Assembly: GCF_002257585.1 (NCBI RefSeq)
Contig: NZ_CP022743.1
Span: 4,216,001 to 4,280,000, forward strand
Direction of reading: 5' to 3'
Length of the DNA: 64,000 nucleotides
Origin: Mucilaginibacter xinganensis
GTDB taxonomy: Bacteria > Bacteroidota > Bacteroidia > Sphingobacteriales > Sphingobacteriaceae
Within the stretch, counting starts at the first letter, position 1. Each line of letters opens with the position of its first letter. Under the pieces are notes generated by a model. The model was not told the DNA's origin. It did no database searches and saw only the letters and a program-made list of their open reading frames with translations. The translations under genes and the position numbers were made by a program. Shown piece by piece: positions 56,034-63,500 of the stretch.

Positions 56034-56494
56034 AAGCCGCCCTCCCTTCTTTTGTCGCCCATCACCTCTTCGGCCAGCGCTGCAAAATTCTCCGGCTCGT
56101 TTTCAATCATCGTATTATATGCCGCTTTATCCCACATTTCAATTTTCGTCATTTGGCAGTTTAACACTACATCTGTTCCAATACCTGCATAATCCAGTAA
56201 ACCTTGCGGTAAATTCACCCTTCCGGCAGCATCTACGCTCAATTCCGTCGCGCCCCGGGTAAAATATCTTATAAATTCTATGTTTTTCTTTTCGTATTGA
56301 TTAAGTTTGTTCAGTTCATCAAGTTTCTTATCCCATTCTTGTTTAGTGTATATCACCAGATATTTCTCAAAGCCACGATTGATCACAAGCCCCTCTTTCT
56401 CAGCTTCTGGAAGCTTTTTCTTGAGGCCCGCAGGGATCATCATTCGCCCTTTGTTATCTAATTTACACTCAAACTCGCCGGTTAAATAGGACAT
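56030..56494 (-). CDS. mraZ: transcriptional regulator MraZ
   Basis: 154 residues with two SpoVT/AbrB-like halves, each with the family's DxxGR: GEFECKLDNKGRMMIPAGLK (6-25) and LSVDAAGRVNLPQGLLDYAG (about 84-103). MraZ assembles as a ring and represses the dcw promoter by binding short direct repeats upstream. Such repeats are present here at 56537-56566. First gene of the operon. Confidence 0.97.
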   Translation of the reverse strand: MSYLTGEFECKLDNKGRMMIPAGLKKKLPEAEKEGLVINRGFEKYLVIYTKQEWDKKLDELNKLNQYEKKNIEFIRYFTRGATELSVDAAGRVNLPQGLLDYAGIGTDVVLNCQMTKIEMWDKAAYNTMIENEPENFAALAEEVMGDKRREGGL

Positions 56495-56536
56495 GTTGTA
56501 ACTATGGCATTAATTGTAGTGTAAAATTAGAGTTCT

Positions 56537-56566
56537 TTTACCACTTTACTCCACTTTCTCCCACGA
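56537..56566 (-). promoter_or_regulatory. MraZ operator: three direct repeats, 10-bp period
   Basis: On the minus strand the sequence reads GTGGGAGAAA-GTGGAGTAAA-GTGGTAAAAG, three GTGGNNNAAA units exactly 10 bp apart, ending 43 bp before the mraZ ATG. Such equally spaced GTGG-type repeats are the known MraZ-binding arrangement, so autoregulation of the division cluster is expected. A TAATTTTA -7-like word lies just after it. Confidence 0.75.
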
Positions 56567-56695
56567 AAGTTATTAACACTTGTGTAATCCGTTTGTGGAT
56601 TACTATTTGCACCTGAATTCTCCTTCAGGCACTTTTAAAAAAGATAATTATTTACTTCATTTGCATTTGTATTTCAGATAGTTACAATAATTTAA

Positions 56696-56974
56696 ATGCA
56701 TATTATAAAACTTAAAAACGGCCATACGCTGAGTATTGAAAATGATACTAAAAAGCTGCGGTTAATAGTTTATATCAACGGAGTGGAAAACGTTTGCCGA
56801 AAATCCACAAAAAAAGAACTCAGCAGTTTTATCCAATCAAATGAGGATCAATTATTTAAAGGCCGCCTGCAATTAATTAAGGATGAAGTGGGAATCAGCA
56901 TTTGGGTTAAGGGCAAAAATGAGGGAGAAATAAGTACAGCAGATTTACTGAATTACCTGCAAATTGCTCAATAA
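56696..56974 (+). CDS. small protein of unknown function
   Basis: 92 residues, not recognised. A beta-rich first half (IIKLKNGHTLSIENDTKKLR) and a second part ending DLLNYLQIAQ. No signal peptide or membrane segment. It opposes the division cluster (202 bp divergent gap) and lies 25 bp before a thioredoxin-like gene, so it may be cotranscribed with it. Confidence 0.6.
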   Translation: MHIIKLKNGHTLSIENDTKKLRLIVYINGVENVCRKSTKKELSSFIQSNEDQLFKGRLQLIKDEVGISIWVKGKNEGEISTADLLNYLQIAQ

Positions 56975-56999
56975 TAAAAAATGCCTATATTTAGTCATT

Positions 57000-57578
57000 A
57001 TGAAAATATCACACCTTATCACCGCTCTTTTTATGCTAACCGGTTCGGCTGCAATAGCGCAAACTGCACTTCCAACCGCTGAAACGGTATTGAAAGACGT
57101 CTATACGCAGGCTGCTAAAGAAAATAAAAAAGTACTGTTAATGTTTCATGCCTCCTGGTGCGGCTGGTGCAAAAAAATGGATGCCTCGTTAAATGATCCG
57201 TCTATCAGCAAAATGATCAACGCAAATTATGTAATTGCTCATTTGGACGTGATGGAGCAGCCGGCAAAAGCCAATCTTGAAAATCCCGGCGGCATGGATG
57301 CAATGAAAAAATTTGGTGGCGAAAAATCGGGATTGCCATTCTGGTTAGTTCTTGATGCAAAAGGCAACGTACTTGCCAATTCATTAATGCCAAAAGATGG
57401 TGCGACTATAGCCACTCCTGAAGACAACGTAGGTTGCCCGGCCAGCGATAAAGAGGTTGCATTTTTCGACGGCATTTTAAAGAAAACATCAAATTTAAAA
57501 GCAGAAGAAATTGCAGTTATTCACAAGCGGTTCCTTTTAAATCAGCCGCCGCCCACACCGGTAAAAGGAACGAATTAA
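57000..57578 (+). CDS. exported thioredoxin-like protein
   Basis: 192 residues from the ATG at 57000; an upstream in-frame start at 56964 would overlap the preceding gene and spoil the signal peptide. Signal MKISHLITALFMLTGSAAIAQ. The thioredoxin site is ASWCGWCKKMD (C54, C57). The rest resembles the thioredoxin_7/DUF255-like branch (VLLMFHASWCGWC, GLPFWLVLDAKGNVL). Likely periplasmic disulfide reductase or similar. Partner unknown. Confidence 0.85.
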   Translation: MKISHLITALFMLTGSAAIAQTALPTAETVLKDVYTQAAKENKKVLLMFHASWCGWCKKMDASLNDPSISKMINANYVIAHLDVMEQPAKANLENPGGMDAMKKFGGEKSGLPFWLVLDAKGNVLANSLMPKDGATIATPEDNVGCPASDKEVAFFDGILKKTSNLKAEEIAVIHKRFLLNQPPPTPVKGTN

Positions 57579-57898
57579 CAACTGGGACTCTACTCAAATC
57601 TTCTTAGATAACGCTTAGCAATTAGCTCACCATATAAAATATCGCTTGGTTTATCCATACTAAACCATGGTGAATGGTATTGCAGCACCTGGATATTTTG
57701 AGCCAGCATAAAGCTTTGGGCCAGCAGGAATTGTTTTTGATGCTGATCGTTCTCCTGATCAATTACTATAAAATAATTTTTCTTTACCCCCCCTAACTAT
57801 TCAAAGCAGCACAGTAATTGAAAAAACCGTGCCTTTTATTGAAATTTTTCGTTTCATACCGTTCTTAAATATATTTTTATAGTCGGGAAACTTAAAAA
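57579..57898. other. 320-bp gap holding a gene remnant
   Basis: Between a thioredoxin-like and a DUF885 gene on the plus strand. Left two-thirds carry a minus-strand coding remnant (57590-57796); the right part is AT-rich leader DNA for the DUF885 gene. Confidence 0.5.
57590..57796 (-). pseudogene. C-terminal fragment of an unidentified protein gene
   Basis: An open frame of 68 codons ends in TAG at 57590 and reads coherent protein-like sequence (NYFIVIDQENDQHQKQFLLA, later HSPWFSMDKPSDILYGELIA) but has no credible start: upstream is an in-frame TAG beyond a run of seven C. The protein is not recognised. Best read as the 3' remnant of a decayed gene. Confidence 0.35.
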
Positions 57899-59671
57899 AT
57901 GACCACATTGAAAAACAAAGCCATTTATGCTGTAGCAATAGGCGCTTTTGCCTTACAGCCTTTTACCACCAAAGCCCAAACAGGCGACAAAACATGGATA
58001 GCCAAATCAAACAGCTACACCAAGATCCTTATTGATCTCGACGAAAAATATTCACCGGAGTTTGGCTCATCGCAGGGCCTGGCTTTTTATGACACACTTA
58101 TAGCGGTACCTACTTTAGCAAATGATTTAGCGCAGCGCAGGGAACGGGAAAAAGCCGTTGCACAGCTCAAGGCTGCTAAACAACAGGAAACAGACCTAAA
58201 AATAAAACAGGACCTTGATATCCTGATCAATCAATCGGAACTGGGTTTCAGGGGCCAGGATTTCAGCCGGGCTAAGGAGGTGTCATACCTTAACCCTACG
58301 GCCACAGTTTTCGGTGGCCTGCAGGCCTTGCTTGATGATCAAACCCCGGCAGAGCGCCGCCCCGCTGCCGTTATCCGCCTGGTAAAATATGCAGGATTGC
58401 AAAAAGGATATGCACCAACAAGCGACATCTATAAAGAACGTACCCTGCAGCAATTGAGCAAGCCCGGAATGATCTACCCTTCAAAACAGGCTATGGAGGT
58501 TGAACTTTCACGCAATGCCAGCATGGTGAGCGGCATTGAAGAGTTGTTTAAAAAGTATAATGTAACCGGCTACGAAAAAGCGTACGCCGCCATAAAAAAA
58601 CAACTGGAAGATTATGACGTATGGGTGAAAGCCACCGTATTGCCGAAAGCCCGCACCGATTTCCGCTTGCCTGCCGAAGAATATAAACTTGCTTTAGAAG
58701 GTTATGGAATTGATATCCCGCCTGCCGACCTTGCTAAACTGGCGCATGCTGCCTTTACTGATATCCAGAACCAAATGAAGCCGCTGGCCGTGCAGATCGC
58801 AAAAAAATACAACCTGCCATCAGCCGATTACCGGGAAGTAATAAAATACCTTAAAAAGAATCAGATCATTGGCGACTCGATTATGCCGCTTTATAAAAGG
58901 CATTTGGCCGACATTGAAGGGATCATCCGCGAACAGCATTTGGTTACCCTACCAAACCGCCCTGCAATTATCAGGCTGGCAAGTGAGGCAGAAACTGCAC
59001 AGTCGCCTGCGCCGCACATGGTGCCGCCGGCGTTTTTAAATAATACAGGCCAGCGCGGCGTTTTTGTACTGCCATTGAACATGCCGCCGGCACCCGGTGA
59101 AAAAGTTGACAAATACGACGATTTTACCTTTGATGCCGCCTCATGGACCATTATAGCACATGAAGCCCGCCCGGGTCACGAATTGCAATTTGACAAAATG
59201 GTGGAAGAAGGCGTTTCACAGGCACGTGCCCTTTACGCATTTAACTCCACCAATGTAGAAGGCTGGGGTTTATATTCAGAATATATTACCCGTCCGTTTA
59301 TGCCGGTGGAAGGCCAGCTGGTATCACTGGACTACCGCTTGCTGCGCGCCGCCCGTGCATTTTTAGATCCCGAACTGCAGGCCGGCGCCATAACACAGGA
59401 AAAAGCACTGAACCTGTTGATGACCGATGTGGTACAATCACACGCCTTTGCCAAACAGGAAGTTGAACGCTACAGCCTGAATGCCCCCGGCCAGGCCAAC
59501 AGTTACTTTTATGGCTTTACCAAGATGATAGCACTAAGAAAAGACACAGAAAAAGCCCTGGGCAATAAATTTAACGCACAGGCTTTCCACGATTTTATTT
59601 TATCGCAGGGCATTTTGCCACCGGCGTTAATCCGCCAGGCGGTAATGGATGAGTTTGTTAGGAAGAAGTAG
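57899..59671 (+). CDS. DUF885 protein, putative secreted metallopeptidase
   Basis: 590 residues. Signal peptide MTTLKNKAIYAVAIGAFALQ with cleavage after TKAQ (about 26). Zinc-site-like HEARPGHELQFDKMV (HExxxGH) and EGWGLYSEYITRP, so the DUF885 metallopeptidase-like site is intact. Differs from the paralogue at 19.4 kb by a cleavable signal instead of a lipobox and by its sequence in the N-terminal half. Role unknown. Confidence 0.88.
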   Translation: MTTLKNKAIYAVAIGAFALQPFTTKAQTGDKTWIAKSNSYTKILIDLDEKYSPEFGSSQGLAFYDTLIAVPTLANDLAQRREREKAVAQLKAAKQQETDLKIKQDLDILINQSELGFRGQDFSRAKEVSYLNPTATVFGGLQALLDDQTPAERRPAAVIRLVKYAGLQKGYAPTSDIYKERTLQQLSKPGMIYPSKQAMEVELSRNASMVSGIEELFKKYNVTGYEKAYAAIKKQLEDYDVWVKATVLPKARTDFRLPAEEYKLALEGYGIDIPPADLAKLAHAAFTDIQNQMKPLAVQIAKKYNLPSADYREVIKYLKKNQIIGDSIMPLYKRHLADIEGIIREQHLVTLPNRPAIIRLASEAETAQSPAPHMVPPAFLNNTGQRGVFVLPLNMPPAPGEKVDKYDDFTFDAASWTIIAHEARPGHELQFDKMVEEGVSQARALYAFNSTNVEGWGLYSEYITRPFMPVEGQLVSLDYRLLRAARAFLDPELQAGAITQEKALNLLMTDVVQSHAFAKQEVERYSLNAPGQANSYFYGFTKMIALRKDTEKALGNKFNAQAFHDFILSQGILPPALIRQAVMDEFVRKK

Positions 59672-59703
59672 GATAGTTTAAATTAAGAGCCGAAATAAAC
59701 CCT

Positions 59704-59740
59704 AAAAGCTTTCAGAGATTTATTTTTCTGAAAGCTTTTT
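59704..59740. terminator. bidirectional terminator after the DUF885 gene
   Basis: 12-bp stem AAAAGCTTTCAG/CTGAAAGCTTTT with an AT-rich loop. It overlaps the 3' end of the small gene on the minus strand and ends the DUF885 transcript. Confidence 0.75.
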
Positions 59741-59896
59741 CAATAATTCCCTGGCAGGAACATGTTGGATGTAACCATCTTTATCCGCTATTACCAGGCT
59801 TTGTTTTTTTTCGGCGCTGGATATCAGCAGCTTTACATAGGCTTTATTTGCACCTTCAATAATCTTATTTTGCAATTCAATATTTTCCGGTTTCAT
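59720..59896 (-). CDS. 58-residue protein overlapping the zeta-like gene
   Basis: 58 residues: MKPENIELQNKIIEGANKAY ... ELLKKLSEK, helical and charged, no known motif. Its ATG lies 20 bp inside the end of the zeta-like gene, so it is the second gene of a two-gene unit. A toxin/antitoxin-style partnership is suggested by position only; the gene order differs from epsilon-zeta loci, where the antitoxin comes first. Confidence 0.6.
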   Translation of the reverse strand: MKPENIELQNKIIEGANKAYVKLLISSAEKKQSLVIADKDGYIQHVPARELLKKLSEK

Positions 59897-60464
59897 CGCT
59901 TTGTTTTTTTATTCTCTTCCAAATATCTGAATTAAAAATCATTTGGGGGTTATTAAACTCGCCGGAAACAACTATTTCAGGCCTACCGGCTTCGTTATTA
60001 AAAACTGCCCAATAGTCGCAAATATTTAAATAAAGATGTATTAAATTATAAATTCCTTTAATATATCTCCGTTCAATAACATCATCCGGAATGTGATGAC
60101 CTCCTTTACTCACCCGTGTTGCAACCCGCTGCTTTGCTTCTTGCGGAGAACTCAACCAAAAATAGACCAGTGTTATTTTATAACCAATAGCGCTGGCCTC
60201 TTTAATTAAGGATACATAGCTTTTTGAAGCTAATGTAGTTTCAATCGCGAAATCTACGCCGTCATCCAGTAACGAATCAATCCTGCTTAGCATTATTCTT
60301 CCTGCCTCTATAGCAACTTTTTCAGGATTGAAAGGAGATAACCCTGCAGCTATACCGTCAGCATTTACAAACTCTTTACAATTAAGCATTTCCGGCAATA
60401 TGGTATAGCTTGCCGTTGTTTTCCCGGCACCATTACAGCCTGCTATAATGTATAGATTGGGCAT
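59877..60464 (-). CDS. zeta-toxin-like P-loop kinase
   Basis: 195 residues from the ATG at 60464 (MPNLYIIAGCNGAGKTTASY); a start at 60485 adds seven residues. Walker A GCNGAGKT (9-16), the NADGIAAGLSPFNPEKVAIE segment and FAIETTLASKSYVSLIK are typical of short zeta-toxin/AAA proteins of Bacteroidota. True zeta toxins phosphorylate UDP-sugars, which would link to cell-wall synthesis, but this short group is uncharacterised. Overlaps the 58-residue gene by 20 bp. Confidence 0.82.
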   Translation of the reverse strand: MPNLYIIAGCNGAGKTTASYTILPEMLNCKEFVNADGIAAGLSPFNPEKVAIEAGRIMLSRIDSLLDDGVDFAIETTLASKSYVSLIKEASAIGYKITLVYFWLSSPQEAKQRVATRVSKGGHHIPDDVIERRYIKGIYNLIHLYLNICDYWAVFNNEAGRPEIVVSGEFNNPQMIFNSDIWKRIKKQSDETGKY

Positions 60465-60524
60465 TTGAAAAAATTTATAAAGCAAGATACAAACTTCCCA
60501 TTCTAATCCCTAATCACTATCAAC

Positions 60525-63500
60525 CTACATATTCCTTCTGTATTGCCCTCCTACCTCATACAAAGCATGCGAGATCTGTCCCAACGAGCAATATTTACAG
60601 GCTTCCATCAGGCTTTCAAAAATATTTTCGCCAGCTATGGCTTTATGTTGCAGGTTTTTTAATAACTGCGGGATAACTGCTTCGTTCCGGTGTTGAAAAT
60701 CATGCAACGCTTCAATCTGGTATTGCTTTTCCGCTTCAGTGGCACGGATCACTTCTGAGGGTACAATAGTTGGCGATCCCTTTTTATTAAGGAAGGTATT
60801 TACCCCTACAATAGGATATTCACCGGTATGTTTAAGGGTTTCGTAATAAAGCGATTCTTCCTGGATCTTGCTGCGCTGGTACATGGTTTCCATGGCACCC
60901 AGCACTCCGCCCCGTTCGTTAATGGCTTTAAACTCGGCCAATACAGCTTCTTCTACCAGGTCGGTTAATTCTTCGATAATGAATGCACCCTGGATCGGGT
61001 TCTCATTTTTAGCGAGGCCGAGCTCACGGTTAATGATCAGCTGGATAGCCATTGCGCGCCGCACCGACTCTTCAGTAGGCGTGGTGATCGCTTCGTCGTA
61101 TGCATTGGTGTGCAGCGAGTTACAATTATCATAAATGGCATACAAAGCCTGCAGTGTGGTACGGATGTCGTTAAAATCAATCTCCTGCGCATGGAGCGAC
61201 CTGCCGCTGGTTTGAATATGATATTTCAATTTTTGCGAACGGTCGTTCCCCTTATATTTATTTTTGATGGCCTTGGCCCAGATCCTTCTTGCAACACGCC
61301 CAATCACCGAATATTCCGGATCGATACCGTTACTGAAAAAGAAAGACAGGTTGGGTGCAAAATCATCAATATGCATTCCGCGGCTCAGGTAATATTCCAC
61401 GTAGGTAAAACCATTTGATAATGTAAAAGCCAGTTGGGTTACCGGGTTTGCCCCGGCCTCTGCAATGTGATAGCCAGAAATTGAAACTGAATAAAAGTTT
61501 CTAACCTTTTCGTTTATAAAATACTGCTGGATATCACCCATCATCCGCAACGCAAACTCTGTAGAAAAGATACAGGTGTTCTGTGCCTGGTCTTCTTTTA
61601 ATATATCCGCCTGTACGGTGCCACGAACGGTAGCAATAGCATAAGCTTTTATTTTTGCGTAAACATCCGGTGGTAAGACCTGGTCGCCAGTAAGGCCAAG
61701 CAACATAAGACCAAGTCCGTTATTACCCTTTGGCAGCATACCAGCCTCACCTAAATCCTCTCCAAAGGAGAGGACTTTCCTATCATTTTCAGACCTTTCT
61801 TCATCAGAACCCTCTCCTTTGGAGAGGACTTTCCTATCATTTTCGGACCTTTCCTCTTCAGAACCCTCTCCTTTGGAGAGGGCAGGGTGAGGCGCTCCAC
61901 CATTTTCAGAAGAGTAAATTTTCCGTTCAGGTTGTTTAGCCAGCACTTCTTTTATGCGCAGAATTACCTGATCTATATTGTTAATTACTTCCTGGTTTGT
62001 AAATCTTATAACGTCAAAACCCTCACTGTTTAAAACTGACGTTCTCACTTCATCTTCCTCTTTTAATAGTTCATGATAACCACCGTCAACTTCAATAACC
62101 AGTCCTTTAGATATGCAAACAAAATCAGCAATGTAGCCATCTACAGCATGTTGTCTCCTGATCTTATAACCAGTTTGGTTATTTCTCAATTGCTGCCATA
62201 AGATATTCTCACTTTCAGTTTGATTTTTTCTATTTGATCTCGAATTTTCTTTTAGCACCTCCCAAATACGTGAATCTCCTGTCTCATAACCAAACTCCTT
62301 CACCCCCTCTATTTTGGAGTGGGCCGCCGGCGTAAGGCCCTGGTACACCGGCCTTGTAAGCCCCCTGTCGTCATAAAGTTCTTTATACTTTGCCTCAACC
62401 AAATGCTCCAGTTTATGCTCTTTAATATATTTTTCGCATTGCTGATCAATAGCCGCATTCATAAAAAAGCCGAGCAGCATTGGCGCGGGGCCGTTTATAG
62501 TCATGGATACGGAAGTTGACGGACTGCCAAGGTCAAAGCCAGAGTATAATTTTTTAGCATCATCAAGCGTAGCAATGCTCACGCCCGAGTTGCCTATCTT
62601 ACCGTAAATGTCCGGGCGGGTGTGGGGGTCTTCGCCATATAAAGTAACCGAGTCAAATGCAGTAGATAAGCGGTGTGCCGGCTGACCAAGCGAAACATAA
62701 TGAAAACGCTTGTTCGTCCGTTCCGGACCGCCCTCGCCTGCAAACATCCTCGTAGGGTCCTCGCCTTCCCTTTTCAAAGGGAACACGCCCGCAGCGTATG
62801 GAAACTCGCCCGGCACGTTTTCGGTAAGCAGCCAGCGTAAAATATCCCCCCATGCTTCATATTTAGGTAATGAGATCTTGGGGATCTGCAGTTGCGACAG
62901 CGAGGTGTAATAAAGTGGTTGTTTAATCTCTTTATCCCTAACCTTATAAATAAAGTTTTCAGCCTTGTATTTTGCTACTGTTCCGGGCCATTCCCTTAAA
63001 AGGCGTTTACAGTCACCATGCAATTGTTCTTCCAGGTGGTTTTTCACATCGTGTAAGGATGCAATATTCTGTTTCTCTGCATCCAATAATTTTATTACGC
63101 CATCCAACTGGAACAATTGCTGCGCTATTTTGCACTGGGTGTTTACCCATTCCTTGTAGGCCTGGCTGCTTTCAGCAATTTCGGCAAGGTAGCGGTTCCG
63201 GTCTGGCGGAATGATATAGATCTTTTCTGATTCGCCCTGGTGTTCTGCAGCCGCATGTGCGCCAATAAGATCAACTCCTGTTTTTGCTTTAATGGCTTTC
63301 ATCAGCGCAACAAACAGGGTATTCATACCCGGATCATTAAACTGCGATGCCATGGTACCGTAAACCGGAATCTCCTCGTCCTTAGCCTGGAACAACATGT
63401 GGTTGCGTTTATACTGCTTGCGTACATCTCTTATGGCATCCAAAGCGCCGCGTTTATCAAATTTATTAAGGGCCACCAGGTCGGCAAAATCAAGCATATC

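Larger units (their letters stand above)
61737..62336 (-). mobile_element. in-frame insertion element encoding a DUF559 nuclease domain
   Basis: Exactly 600 bp (200 codons) by my boundary estimate, between VYQG and LPKGNNG of the mutase. The ends are inverted: the left end begins GCCTCACC-TAAAT-CCTCTCCAAAGGAGAGG (near 61744), and the right end is its diverged complement near 62303-62338. No intein splice residues (no Cys/Ser start or HN-Cys end) and no stop, so it reads as a non-splicing protein insert. Boundaries are inferred from the known IcmF family layout and may be off by a few codons. Confidence 0.75.

Noticed and set aside
61730..61939. Plus-strand ORF of 69 codons over the repeat block
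   Set aside because: Its sequence is the antisense of the LSKGEG repeats and has no protein features of its own.
61737..62336. Intein in the mutase
   Set aside because: No Cys/Ser/Thr at the N-terminal junction, no His-Asn before a C-terminal Cys/Ser/Thr, and no Hint-like blocks; the domain is DUF559, not an intein or LAGLIDADG homing nuclease.
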